NCBI RefSeq assembly: GCF_009604455.1
Contig: NZ_WEGL01000004.1
Location: 372,001 to 436,000 of the forward strand
Direction: 5' to 3'
DNA from: Streptomyces sp. RB17
GTDB lineage: Bacteria > Actinomycetota > Actinomycetes > Streptomycetales > Streptomycetaceae
DNA: 64,000 bases
Both the position numbers and the translations under genes were made by a program. Positions 41,779 through 50,354 of this stretch are shown here, piece by piece. Position 1 is the first letter of the stretch. Each line of letters opens with the position of its first letter. The notes under the pieces were generated by a model that was not told where the DNA came from, ran no database searches, and saw only the letters and a list, made by a program, of their open reading frames with translations.

Positions 41779-43998
41779 GTGACCGACCGCCGACGCCGCG
41801 CCGCCCCCTCCCGCCGCAAGGCCCCCGCCCGCCGCCGCACCCGCCAGATCGCCCCCCGCACCCACTGGCTGCTGCTGAGCGTGCTCGCGGTGACCCTGTC
41901 GACGGCCCTGCTGCTGCAGGGCTACACCCACCACATGTTCGGGATCACCTCGGACGACGTGACCGCTGCCCCCGGCCGGAACGACGCGGTGCCCGGCCGG
42001 GTGACCCACGGCGGCCCGGTGATCGCGGACGCCGCCACCTCCGCGCACACCGTCCGGGTGAAGGACCGCACCATCGCCCTCACCTTCGACGACGGCCCCG
42101 ACCCCGTCTGGACCCCGCGCATCCTCGACGTCCTGCGCCGCAACCACGTGCGCGCGACCTTCTTCGTCGTCGGCACCGAGGTCGTCGACCACCCGGAACT
42201 GGTCCGCCGGATGGTCGCCGACGGCCACCAGATCGGCATCCACACCTTCACCCACCCCGACCTGACCCGCCTCGCCCCGTGGCAGCGCTCGCTGGAACTG
42301 CGCGAGACACAACTGGCGGTGGCCGGCGCGGCCGGGGTCACCACGGCCCTGCTGAGGCCGCCGTACTCCTCGTCGAACGCCGCGCTGGACGACGCCGACT
42401 GGTCCGTCCTCAAGCAGGCCGACCGGGCGGGCTATGTCACGGTGCTCTCCACCCAGGACGCCGAGGACTGGCAGCGACCCGGCACCGCCCGCGTCCTCGC
42501 GAACGCGACCCCGCACGGGCGCCCCGGGCAGATCCTGCTGATGCACGACGGCGGCGGTGACCGCTCCCAGACCGTCGCCGCCCTGAACACCCTGATCCCA
42601 CGGCTCAAGGCGCACGGCTTCCGGTTCGCGACGGTCGGCGCGGCGGTCGGCATGGCCGGCCCCGTCCAGCGCGCCGGCCTCGGCGACCACCTCCAGGGCA
42701 TGGCCCTCATCGCGGTGCTGGGGACCGGCGAATGGGCCGTACGGCTGCTGGGCGTGCTGATGTACGCGGCCGGAGCGATCAGCGTGCTGCGCGCGGCGGT
42801 CGTGCTGGTCGCGGCCCGCCGGCACCGAAGGCTGCGGACGGGGCGCCGGGGCCGTTCCTGGGGGCCGCCGGTGACCGGACCGGTCAGCGTCATCGTCCCT
42901 GCGTACAACGAGAGCGCGGGGATCGAGGCCGCCGTGCGGTCCCTGATCGCCTCGGACCACCCGGTGGAGGTCATCGTGGTGGACGACGGCTCCACGGACG
43001 GCACCGCGGACCTGGTGGAGTCGCTGCGGCTGCCGGGCGTGCGGGTGATCCGGCAGGAGAACGCGGGCAAACCGGCCGCGCTCAACACCGGGCTCGCCGC
43101 GGCGAGTTGTGAGCTGGTGGTCATGGTCGACGGCGACACGGTCTTCGAACACGACACGGTCCGCACGATCGTGCAGCCCTTCGCCGACCCCCGGGTGGGT
43201 GCCGTCTCGGGCAACGCCAAGGTCGTCAACCGCGGTGGTCTGCTGGGCCGTTGGCAGCACATCGAGTACGTGATCGGGTTCAACCTCGACCGCCGGCTGT
43301 TCGACCTCGCCGAGTGCATGCCGACCGTGCCGGGCGCGGTCGGCGCGTTCCGCCGCCGGGCCCTGCTGGGCCTCGGCGGCGTCAGCGACGTCACCCTCGC
43401 CGAGGACACCGACCTCACCATGGCGCTGTGCCGCGGCGGCTGGCGCGTGGTGTACGAGGAGGGCGCGGTGGCCTGGACCGAGGCACCGGCGTCCCTGAAC
43501 GCCCTGTGGCGGCAGCGGTACCGCTGGTGCTACGGCACCCTGCAGGCGATGTGGAAGCACCGCGGCGCGCTGGTGCAGCGCGGCGCCGCCGGCAAACTGG
43601 GCCGCCGGGGCCTGGTCCACCTCCTCATCTTCCAGGTCCTGCTGCCGCTGCTCGCGCCGGTCGTGGACATCTTCGCCGTGTACGGCCTGGTCTTCCTCGA
43701 CCCGCTCCGGATCGCCGGCCTGTGGCTGGCCTTCCTGCTGCTGCAACTCGGCATGGGCCTGTACGCCTTCCGCCTGGACGGCGAACGCCCCGGCCCGCTG
43801 TGGAGCCTGCCGCTGCAGCAGTTCGTCTACCGCCAGTTGATGTACCTGGTGGTGGTCCAGTCCGTCTTCACCGCCGTGTCCGGCTCCCGTCTGCGCTGGC
43901 AGCGCATGGAGCGCTACGGCAGCCTGCAGGCCCCGCCGGCCCCGGTCCGGACCGGCCAGCGGCAGCCCGTCCCCCACGACACCACCCAGCGGTACTGA
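41779..43998 (+). CDS. matB: Bifunctional polysaccharide deacetylase/GT2 synthase (MatB type)
   Basis: GTG 41779 gives a 739-residue protein. One N-terminal membrane helix (about 30-50) leads into a NodB deacetylase domain (TFDDGPDP about 102-109, HTFTHPDL about 155, RPPYSSSN, MHDGGGDRSQT). A membrane segment follows (about 310-345), then a processive GT2 domain: VSVIVPAYNES about 371, DDGSTDGT, MVDGD about 449-453, LAEDTDL and QRYRW (about 579-583). Membrane helices close the protein. The layout matches S. lividans MatB, which makes and de-N-acetylates poly-beta-1,6-GlcNAc at the surface. Downstream lies a class A PBP. Confidence 0.9.
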   Translation: MTDRRRRAAPSRRKAPARRRTRQIAPRTHWLLLSVLAVTLSTALLLQGYTHHMFGITSDDVTAAPGRNDAVPGRVTHGGPVIADAATSAHTVRVKDRTIALTFDDGPDPVWTPRILDVLRRNHVRATFFVVGTEVVDHPELVRRMVADGHQIGIHTFTHPDLTRLAPWQRSLELRETQLAVAGAAGVTTALLRPPYSSSNAALDDADWSVLKQADRAGYVTVLSTQDAEDWQRPGTARVLANATPHGRPGQILLMHDGGGDRSQTVAALNTLIPRLKAHGFRFATVGAAVGMAGPVQRAGLGDHLQGMALIAVLGTGEWAVRLLGVLMYAAGAISVLRAAVVLVAARRHRRLRTGRRGRSWGPPVTGPVSVIVPAYNESAGIEAAVRSLIASDHPVEVIVVDDGSTDGTADLVESLRLPGVRVIRQENAGKPAALNTGLAAASCELVVMVDGDTVFEHDTVRTIVQPFADPRVGAVSGNAKVVNRGGLLGRWQHIEYVIGFNLDRRLFDLAECMPTVPGAVGAFRRRALLGLGGVSDVTLAEDTDLTMALCRGGWRVVYEEGAVAWTEAPASLNALWRQRYRWCYGTLQAMWKHRGALVQRGAAGKLGRRGLVHLLIFQVLLPLLAPVVDIFAVYGLVFLDPLRIAGLWLAFLLLQLGMGLYAFRLDGERPGPLWSLPLQQFVYRQLMYLVVVQSVFTAVSGSRLRWQRMERYGSLQAPPAPVRTGQRQPVPHDTTQRY

Positions 43999-44018
43999 GA
44001 GGAAAGTGATCCGAGCCC

Positions 44019-46277
44019 ATGAGCGGAACCCGGCGCCGACCGCCGCAGCGCACCGGCTCCGGCAGCCGTGCGGCGGCCGGCCGCGGCCGGCGGCGCCGTG
44101 GCGGCGCGCGGAAACGCTGGATCGACTATCCGCGAGCGGACCGGACGGGCCCGCGCCGCTGGCTGCCGTCCTGGCGGCAGGCGCTCGCCTCGTTCCTGTT
44201 CTGCGTCGGCGGGGTGGCCGCGGCCGTCGGGTACGCCTACGCCACGGTCACCATCCCCGACCCGAACCCCTCCACGCTGCTCCAGAACAACGTCTACTAC
44301 TGGTCCGACGGCACCGTGCTGGCGACCGACGGCAGCGTCAACCGGGAGAACGTCACCCTGGCGCAGGTCCCCGCCGACGTGCAGGGGGACTTCATCGCCG
44401 CCGAGAACGCCTCCTTCTACACCGACCCGGGCATCGACCCGCAGGGCATCGCGCGCGCCGTCGTGCACATGGCCGAGGGCGGCTCCGTCCAGTCCGGTTC
44501 CACGATCACCCAGCAGTTCGTCAAGAACACCTACCTCGACCAGTCGCAGACGCTCTCCCGCAAGTTCAAGGAACTGCTGATCTCCGCCAAGATCGGCGCG
44601 AGCATGAGCAAGCAGCAGATCCTCCAGGGCTATCTGAACACCTGCTACTTCGGCCGGCAGGCCAACGGCATCCAGGCTGCCGCCCGCGTGTACTACGGCC
44701 TCCCGGTCGAGAAGCTCACCGTGAGCCAGGGCGCGTTCCTCGCCGCCGCGGTCAACGAGCCGAGCCTCTTGCAGTACGCGGACACCGACCCCCGGGCCCG
44801 GAAGCAGGCGCAGGCCCGCTGGTCCTGGGTGCTCGACCGGATGGTCACGACGGGCAGGCTGACGCAGCAGCAGCGCGCCCGCGTCGCGGCGGCCGGCTTC
44901 CCGGCGCCCAGGAAGTGGGCCCCCGGCTCGGGGCTCACCGGCCAGAGCGGCTATCTGGTCCAGCTGGCCCGGTCGTACGTCCAGGCGCACGACCCCTCCG
45001 TCACCGACAGCGCACTGAGCCGGGGCGGCTACCAGATCCGCACCACCTTCGACCGGAGGAGGACGGCGGAACTGGCCAGGGCCGTCGCCAAGGTGCGTGC
45101 GGACCGCCTCGATGCCGCCCACCGGGCCGCCGACCGGGACGTCCAGGTCGGCGCCGCCTCGGTGGATCCGGCGACCGGCCGGATCCTGGCCGTCTACGGC
45201 GGCCCCGGCTACCAGCAGGCCCACTACTCGGACAACGCCGACACGTCCGGCGTCCCGGTGGGGTCGACCTTCAAGCCCGTCGTCCTCGCCTCCGCGCTCC
45301 AGTACGGGGCCGTCCTGAAGCCCGGCACGCCCCCGGCGCCGATCACCCCGCGCAGCAGGTTCGACGGCGACGACGGCATCCAGATCAAGGACCGGCAGGG
45401 AAACTACGTCACCGACGACAAGGACCCCACCGGACTCCTCCACCAGCACAACGACACCCCGCACCGCTGGGGGTACATCACGCTGCGCCAGGCGATGGAG
45501 CAGTCGGTCAACACGCCGTACGTGCAACTGGGCGAGGACGTCGGCTACGGCGACGTGGCCCGGACGGCGAAGACCCTGGGCCTGCGCCCGGAGAGCCTCG
45601 CCGCACCCAGTGCGGGCTTCTACATCGGCACCTCCACCCCGAGCGCCATCCGCATGGCGGGGGCGTACGCGACGTTCGCCGCCTCCGGGATGCGGGCCAC
45701 GCCGTACTCGGTGACCAGGGTGACGCACGACGGGGCGGTCCTGCCCGGATTCACGGCGCCCGCCCCCGTACGGGCCCTGCCGGCGGCCGTCGCCGACAAC
45801 GTGACCGACGTCCTGCGGGGCGTCATCGCCCGGGGCACCGGAACCAGGGCCCAGGCCCTCGGCCGTACGGCGGCGGGCAAGACCGGAACGACCGACGACT
45901 ACCGCTCGGCCTGGTTCATCGGCTACACCCGCCAACTCGCCACGTCCGTCGTCCTGTTCAAGGAGGACCCGGCCCACCCGCAGCTGCAGTCCCTGGCCGG
46001 CGTCGGCGGTCTGCAGAAGGTGTTCGGCGGGGACATCCCGACCGAGATCTGGACCCGGTACATGCGCGACGCGCTGACCGGCCTGCCCGACCTGCCGTTC
46101 CCCGCCCCGGCGTCCCTGGGCCACGGCAGCGACGAACCCGGCCTCCCCTCCCCGAAGCCCACCCCGGCCCCCACCGGGCATGCCGGCAAGCCGGGCAAGC
46201 GGACGACCACCACGGTCACCCCCAGGCCGGGTCTTCCTGCATCGGGCCCCAAGTGCCACGGGCACAAGTGCCGTTGA
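44019..46277 (+). CDS. Class A penicillin-binding protein (transglycosylase/transpeptidase)
   Basis: The 752-residue protein starts 21 bp after matB. A basic cytosolic stretch and one membrane helix (ASFLFCVGGVAAAVGYAYATV) precede a GT51 transglycosylase domain (IAAENASFYTDPGIDPQGIARA, GSTITQQFVKN, LQGYLNTCYFG) and a transpeptidase domain. The penicillin-binding boxes are GSTFK (Ser416), SVN (Ser496) and KTGTT (Lys621). A Pro/Lys-rich tail ends in GHKCR. Its position after matAB suggests co-expression with surface glycan synthesis. Confidence 0.95.
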   Translation: MSGTRRRPPQRTGSGSRAAAGRGRRRRGGARKRWIDYPRADRTGPRRWLPSWRQALASFLFCVGGVAAAVGYAYATVTIPDPNPSTLLQNNVYYWSDGTVLATDGSVNRENVTLAQVPADVQGDFIAAENASFYTDPGIDPQGIARAVVHMAEGGSVQSGSTITQQFVKNTYLDQSQTLSRKFKELLISAKIGASMSKQQILQGYLNTCYFGRQANGIQAAARVYYGLPVEKLTVSQGAFLAAAVNEPSLLQYADTDPRARKQAQARWSWVLDRMVTTGRLTQQQRARVAAAGFPAPRKWAPGSGLTGQSGYLVQLARSYVQAHDPSVTDSALSRGGYQIRTTFDRRRTAELARAVAKVRADRLDAAHRAADRDVQVGAASVDPATGRILAVYGGPGYQQAHYSDNADTSGVPVGSTFKPVVLASALQYGAVLKPGTPPAPITPRSRFDGDDGIQIKDRQGNYVTDDKDPTGLLHQHNDTPHRWGYITLRQAMEQSVNTPYVQLGEDVGYGDVARTAKTLGLRPESLAAPSAGFYIGTSTPSAIRMAGAYATFAASGMRATPYSVTRVTHDGAVLPGFTAPAPVRALPAAVADNVTDVLRGVIARGTGTRAQALGRTAAGKTGTTDDYRSAWFIGYTRQLATSVVLFKEDPAHPQLQSLAGVGGLQKVFGGDIPTEIWTRYMRDALTGLPDLPFPAPASLGHGSDEPGLPSPKPTPAPTGHAGKPGKRTTTTVTPRPGLPASGPKCHGHKCR

Positions 46278-46282
46278 CAGCA

Positions 46283-46314
46283 CTCCGCCCCGCCGGGAGA
46301 CCGGCGGGGCGGAG
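46283..46314. terminator. Bidirectional terminator
   Basis: A perfect 14-bp stem (CTCCGCCCCGCCGG / CCGGCGGGGCGGAG) with a GAGA loop lies between the convergent penicillin-binding protein and S53 protease genes. Confidence 0.85.
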
Positions 46315-46334
46315 CGGTGTGTCCGGTTCTCGTG

Positions 46335-47606
46335 CTACTTGGTGAAGGCGGCGACGCCGTTCGGGGTGCCGAGACCCGTCGGGCCGTCGTAGCCCTTGCC
46401 CGCCGTGCAGAGGTAGTTGCCGCAGGACCCGTTGGAGCCTGCGGTGACGTCGTTCAGCTTGTCCGGGTGGGCGTAGGGGTAGGAGGCCGGGACGTCACCG
46501 GTGCCCGGGGCGCCCGCGAGGGCGTAGACACCGGCGATGAACGGCGCGGAGGCGCTGGTGCCGCCGTACACGTTCCAGCCGCTGGCCTGGTAGGTGTCGT
46601 AGACGGCGAGACCGGTGGCCGGGTCGGCGACGGCCGCGACGTCGGCGACGGCGCGCTTGGCGCAGCCGGTGTCCTTCTGCCAGGACGGCTTGGCGTCGTA
46701 CTGCGAGCAGCCCGAGCCCGCTCCCTCGCCGCCGGCGGACGTGCCCCACACGGACTCGGACCAGCCGCGGGTGCTGCTGTCCTTCTTGAGCGAGGTGCCG
46801 CCGACGGCCGTCACGTACTGCGAGGCGGCCGGGTACTCGGTGCCGTAGCCGCTGTCGCCGGAGCTGACGGTGATGGCGACGCCGGGGTGCTTGAAGTACT
46901 GGTCGTCGGCGGAGGTGTCGTTGGCCTCCTCGCCGCCGCCGTAGCTGTTGGAGACGTACTTGGCGCCCTGCTTGACGGCCTGGTTCACGGCCGCGCCGAG
47001 GTCCTCCATGCTGGCGGACTTGGCCTCGACGAGCAGGATGTGGCACTGCGGGCAGGCCGCGCTGACCATGTCGACGTCGAGGGAGATCTCACCGGCCCAG
47101 CCGGCGTCGGGCGCGGGGTAGTTGGTGCCGCCGTCCTGGTCGGTCTTCTTGAAGCAGCCGTTGCTGGTGCTGCACTCCGGCAGGCCGTACTGGGAGCGGT
47201 AGGCCGCCAGGTCCTTCTCGGCGTTCGGGTCGTCGTTGGCGTCGACGATGGCGACGGTGGCGCCCTTGCCGCCGTCCTTGGGGAGGTTGTAGGCGGCCTG
47301 CAGATCGGCCGGCCCGAAGCCCTTGGGCGCGGCGTGCCGGCCGAGGGACTTCTGCGGGGCGAGGTCGGTGCGGACGACCGCCTGGCAGGCCATGTAGCCG
47401 GGCTTGCTGGGCTCCGCGCACAGCGGGCGGGTGTGCACGGCGGAGGCGGTGGACGAGGCGGTGGTGGTCGCGGCCGATGCGGCGGTGGTCGTGGCGAAGG
47501 CCGACGTCTGTGTGGCGACGGCCAGGCCGCCGGTGATCAGAGCCGCTGCAGACAGGAGCGCGGGCGCGCCGCGGCGTATCGGGTTCCTTCTGCGATGAGA
47601 CTGCAA
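46335..47606 (-). CDS. Secreted S53 (sedolisin) serine-carboxyl protease
   Basis: The TTG at 47606 has GGAGGG seven bases upstream and begins a 423-residue preprotein, MQSHRRRNPIRRGAPALL..., with a clear signal peptide. The mature enzyme shows the sedolisin acidic residues (GWAGEISLDVDM, Glu and Asp), an ITVSSGDSGYG oxyanion region, and the catalytic Ser in GGTSASAPF, with GLGTPNG near the end as a calcium-site element. Sedolisins cleave proteins at acid pH outside the cell. It is divergent from a TrmB-like regulator. Confidence 0.93.
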   Translation of the reverse strand: MQSHRRRNPIRRGAPALLSAAALITGGLAVATQTSAFATTTAASAATTTASSTASAVHTRPLCAEPSKPGYMACQAVVRTDLAPQKSLGRHAAPKGFGPADLQAAYNLPKDGGKGATVAIVDANDDPNAEKDLAAYRSQYGLPECSTSNGCFKKTDQDGGTNYPAPDAGWAGEISLDVDMVSAACPQCHILLVEAKSASMEDLGAAVNQAVKQGAKYVSNSYGGGEEANDTSADDQYFKHPGVAITVSSGDSGYGTEYPAASQYVTAVGGTSLKKDSSTRGWSESVWGTSAGGEGAGSGCSQYDAKPSWQKDTGCAKRAVADVAAVADPATGLAVYDTYQASGWNVYGGTSASAPFIAGVYALAGAPGTGDVPASYPYAHPDKLNDVTAGSNGSCGNYLCTAGKGYDGPTGLGTPNGVAAFTK

Positions 47607-47650
47607 TGAACTGCCCTCCGTGGGGGGATGGGTGGCTCCGCACCGACGGC

Positions 47651-47690
47651 CGGAAGCGTCTGTCGCCATGCCCATGACAAACGCTTTCCG
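47651..47690. promoter_or_regulatory. Imperfect dyad in divergent region
   Basis: CGGAAGCGT (47651-47659) and ACGCTTTCCG (47681-47690) form an inverted repeat with one bulge and about 21 bp spacing. It lies 45-85 bp upstream of the protease start, and is a candidate site for the adjacent TrmB-like regulator. Confidence 0.35.
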
Positions 47691-47853
47691 CTGGGGGTGG
47701 CCGGGCGGAGTCGATTCGGGCATCCTTCTGATGCTGCCACCCCGGTCAGTGGTGGCTACAGACGAGGCTATGGACAATTTGCCGAAGAGAACAGAGCCGG
47801 TTGGTAAAATCCTTCGGCTCAACTCCCGGCACGGCCCACTAGGTTGTGCAGCC

Positions 47854-48672
47854 ATGGAGCTTGAAGACGGAACCATCAACGACCTGATGTCGCTGGGCCT
47901 GGCCCGGTATGAGGCACGGGTCTACCTGACGCTCATCAGGCGTGGTTCTTACACGGCCGCCGAGGTCGCCCGGGAGGCGGACGTACCGCGCCAGCGCGTG
48001 TACGACGTGCTGGACGCCCTGGTACGACGGCATTTGGCCACCACCCACCCCGGGCGGGTGGCCACGTACTCCGCCGTCACGCCCGAGCTGGCCCTCGCCC
48101 GCCTGATGGCCGCGCAACGGGAATCCGTCGACCGACTTGACCGGGTGTCCCAGGACTTGGCCGGTGTGCTCCAACCCCTGTGGTCCCAGGGCCGGGACCA
48201 CACCGACCCGCTGGACTACATCGAGATCCTGCGCGACCCGAAGGCGATCGCCGAGCGCTTCGCCGATATCCAGCGGCAGGCGCGGCACGAGCTGCTCACC
48301 TTCTGCAAACCGCCGTTCGTCGCCCCCACCGAGAACGCGGACGGCCTGGCGGTGGTCCACCGACTGCACCGCTCGGGCGGCACCGTCCGCGCGATCTACC
48401 TCGACGACGCCCTGGGCGACCCCGAGACGGTGGACCACGTACGGCGCTTCGCCGCGGCGGGGGAGGAGGCCCGGTTCGCCCCCGAACTGCCCCTGAAACT
48501 CGTCATCGCCGACGCCTCCCTCGTGCTGTGCGACATGCCCGACCCGGTGGCCGGCGCCGACTCCACCACCACCCTCTTCATCGAACACCCGGCCCTGGCG
48601 GCCTGCTTGCGACTGGCTTTCCACACGGTGTGGAGGGACGCCGCACCGGGAGGGGGCGACCTGCCCGTCTGA
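47854..48672 (+). CDS. TrmB-family transcriptional regulator
   Basis: ATG 47854 starts a 272-residue protein with a TrmB-type winged helix (GLARYEARVYLTLIRRGSYTAAEVAREADVPRQRVYDVLDAL), a coiled-coil linker, and an effector domain with LDYIEILRDPKAI and HELLTFCKPPF. TrmB proteins usually sense sugars or metabolites. It is divergent from the S53 protease, separated by 247 bp, and is followed by a small secreted protein gene. Either may be its target. Confidence 0.92.
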   Translation: MELEDGTINDLMSLGLARYEARVYLTLIRRGSYTAAEVAREADVPRQRVYDVLDALVRRHLATTHPGRVATYSAVTPELALARLMAAQRESVDRLDRVSQDLAGVLQPLWSQGRDHTDPLDYIEILRDPKAIAERFADIQRQARHELLTFCKPPFVAPTENADGLAVVHRLHRSGGTVRAIYLDDALGDPETVDHVRRFAAAGEEARFAPELPLKLVIADASLVLCDMPDPVAGADSTTTLFIEHPALAACLRLAFHTVWRDAAPGGGDLPV

Positions 48673-48801
48673 CACGGCAGTCCGGCCCTGTGCGCCGGAT
48701 GGCGCTACCGATGGGCGCTGTGATGTATATCGGATTAGCCTCCGAATTGGGCGCGAAATGGATCTTTCGACGGCGCGCTCCACTCGACACAAGGAGGACA
48801 C

Positions 48802-49029
48802 ATGCGCAAGCTCTCCAAGGCCGCCGTCGCGGCCGCGGTCATCGCTAGCGTCGGCTTCATAGCCACCGGCACCGCCACCACCGCCGCCACCGCCGCCACC
48901 GCCCAAGGCGCGGTCGCGCCTCGCGGCGGGTGCGTCGACATCCTGGGTGAAGTGGGCATCGCCAACGGCCTCGCCGGCAACTTGCTGAACGGCGAGGGCA
49001 GTCCAGGCGCACAGTTCACCGAGTGCTAG
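48802..49029 (+). CDS. Small secreted two-cysteine protein
   Basis: ATG 48802 has an excellent ribosome site, AAGGAGGACAC. The 75-residue product has a signal peptide (AAVAAAVIASVGFIATGTAT) and an Ala/Thr-rich linker. Its mature core runs from GGCVDILGEVGIANGLAGN to FTEC and contains just two Cys about 31 residues apart, a likely disulphide. It is rich in Gly and hydrophobic residues, faintly recalling chaplin-type peptides, but it does not have the chaplin motif. A terminator follows (49136-49169). Confidence 0.85.
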   Translation: MRKLSKAAVAAAVIASVGFIATGTATTAATAATAQGAVAPRGGCVDILGEVGIANGLAGNLLNGEGSPGAQFTEC

Positions 49030-49135
49030 CCGGTCAACCGGCTCACCGCAATGATCTCGGCGCCCGGGCCACAGGCCCGCCGCCCGCCCGCCCGGCCGTC
49101 AGTGGCCGGTTGTCTTCACGTGTGAAGTGGATGCC

Positions 49136-49169
49136 GAAGGCCCCGGACCATGACCGGTCCGGGGCCTTC
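49136..49169 (+). terminator. Intrinsic terminator
   Basis: Arms GAAGGCCCCGGACC and GGTCCGGGGCCTTC (14 bp) with an ATGACC loop, about 107 bp after the small secreted protein stop. Confidence 0.8.
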
Positions 49170-49269
49170 ACGCACGTGCCGCCGTGCGTTGGGCCTTCGG
49201 GGTTGCCCTGGGACGGAACTCGGCGCGGATCCCACCATGGCAAAGTCTTCATCATTTACGCTTTCTCCG

Positions 49270-49282
49270 TCACACGGCGTGA
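49270..49282. promoter_or_regulatory. Imperfect dyad before first collagen-like gene
   Basis: TCACAC-G-GCGTGA is a near-palindrome; a match to the perfect TCACAC-A-GTGTGA before the second gene lies at 49636. It overlaps the start of the ribosome site (GAGGAG) of the first collagen-like gene, so a protein bound here could block translation or transcription. Confidence 0.5.
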
Positions 49283-49290
49283 GGAGCAAT

Positions 49291-49623
49291 GTGAGAAGCG
49301 TGATCGAAGCGCTGCGTAGCAACCCGCGGCGCCGCCATGTCCTCGGCGCAGTGCTGACCATCGCACTCGTCGCCCAGTCAGCCGTGCTCATCGCCCAGCA
49401 GATGCAGATCGACGATCTGCAGGTACAGCCCGTCGATCTCCAGCAGCAACGTCTCCTGGCCGGCCCCTCAGGTCCTCCCGGCCCCACCGGTCCTCCCGGC
49501 CCCATCGGACCGCCGGGCAAGGACGGGACGGACGGGCAGGACGGGCAGAACGGAGACCATGGGCGTGACGGTAAGGACGGCACCAACGGGAAGGACGCCG
49601 TCTGCCCGCCGGCCTCGAGTTAG
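49291..49623 (+). CDS. Membrane-anchored collagen-like protein 1
   Basis: GTG 49291 follows GAGGAG. The 110-residue product has a short basic lead (RSNPRRR), one membrane helix (HVLGAVLTIALVAQSAVLIAQQ), a coiled linker (IDDLQVQPVDLQQQRLL), and a Gly-X-Y collagen tract of about 40 residues (GPSGPPGPTGPPGPIGPPGK, GTDGQDGQNGDHGRDGKDG) ending AVCPPASS. With the paralogue 33 bp downstream it shares lead, helix and the TCACAC dyad. Collagen-like trimers probably project from the cell surface. Confidence 0.88.
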   Translation: MRSVIEALRSNPRRRHVLGAVLTIALVAQSAVLIAQQMQIDDLQVQPVDLQQQRLLAGPSGPPGPTGPPGPIGPPGKDGTDGQDGQNGDHGRDGKDGTNGKDAVCPPASS

Positions 49624-49635
49624 AGACTTTCGCCG

Positions 49636-49648
49636 TCACACAGTGTGA
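49636..49648. promoter_or_regulatory. Perfect dyad before second collagen-like gene
   Basis: TCACAC-A-GTGTGA is a perfect 6-bp palindrome with a 1-bp spacer, overlapping the GTGAGGAA ribosome region of the second collagen-like gene. The near-identical 49270 site precedes its paralogue. Confidence 0.55.
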
Positions 49649-49656
49649 GGAATAAT

Positions 49657-50025
49657 GTGAGTGACGTAAACGAGGCGTCGCACAGCCCGCGGCGCCGCCT
49701 TGTGCTCGGCGCAATGCTGACCGTCGCACTCGTCGCGCAGTCAGCCGCAATCGTTGCCCACCATGACCAGCTCGACGAACTGAAGGCACGACGCGTCGCC
49801 CTCCAGGCCCACGACACCGTGCGCGGCCCGGTGGGCCCCTCGGGTCGCCCCGGTCCGACCGGCCCCCTCGGTCCGCCGGGCAGAGAGGGGCGGCACGGGA
49901 AACCCGGTCGTCCCGGCAGGCCTGGCCGTCCCGGCAGGAGAGGGAAGAACGGCAGGGACGGGCGCCCCATTTTCGCAAAGCCGACGCCGGACAAGCCGGC
50001 TGAGCGGGACGACGACGACCAATAG
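49657..50025 (+). CDS. Membrane-anchored collagen-like protein 2
   Basis: GTG 49657 aligns with the GTG of the paralogue (AATAATGTG against AGCAATGTG). The 122-residue product has the lead SPRRRLVLG, a membrane helix (AMLTVALVAQSAAIVAHH), a short coiled linker (DQLDELKARRVALQ), and a Gly-X-Y tract dominated by Arg and Pro (GRPGRPGRPGRRG). It ends in an acidic DDDDQ. The charge pattern is opposite to the Asp-rich tract of paralogue 1, suggesting possible heterotrimers, which is inference. Confidence 0.88.
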   Translation: MSDVNEASHSPRRRLVLGAMLTVALVAQSAAIVAHHDQLDELKARRVALQAHDTVRGPVGPSGRPGPTGPLGPPGREGRHGKPGRPGRPGRPGRRGKNGRDGRPIFAKPTPDKPAERDDDDQ

Positions 50026-50087
50026 CGCGCCGTCGAAGCCGCCCGGGCCACGGTCACCGCTCACGGGCAGGCGCAACACCACACCGC

Positions 50088-50114
50088 ACCCCCGGGTCCC
50101 CGACCCGGGGGTTT
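50088..50114 (+). terminator. Intrinsic terminator of collagen-like genes
   Basis: Arms ACCCCCGGGTC and GACCCGGGGGT enclose CCC and are followed by TTT, about 60 bp after the second collagen-like gene. Confidence 0.75.
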
Positions 50115-50228
50115 CGCATGCCCGAATCCAGTGGCCGGTCGCGGACCTGATCAGCGCCACTGCCCTTGCACGGACACCGGCCCATCGGATCAAGCGGTCG
50201 CCGACCACCGGCTGACAGAGCCGTAGTA

Positions 50229-50274
50229 CCCCGGTACCACCGGCCCGGCAGGGTTCAGTCCCCGGTACCACCGG
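50229..50274. promoter_or_regulatory. Two exact CCCCGGTACCACCGG repeats, candidate response-regulator sites
   Basis: The 15-bp sequence occurs at 50229-50243 and again at 50260-50274, exactly 31 bp apart (about three helical turns). Both lie about 80-125 bp before the ATPase start, where an autoregulating LuxR-type response regulator would bind. Confidence 0.55.
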
Positions 50275-50354
50275 ATCCGGGAGATCGCGGACTTAGCGTG
50301 GCGGAGGAGGCGTCGGGCGTGCCGGGCGCCGTAGTCCGAGAGAGAGAAACGCGA

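Larger units (their letters stand above)
50026..50354. other. Non-coding region before the ABC/two-component operon
   Basis: This 329-bp stretch contains the terminator of the collagen-like operon (50088-50114) and, near its end, two exact direct repeats of CCCCGGTACCACCGG (50229 and 50260). The last 50 bp hold the ribosome site of the ATPase gene. I see no gene in it. Confidence 0.7.
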
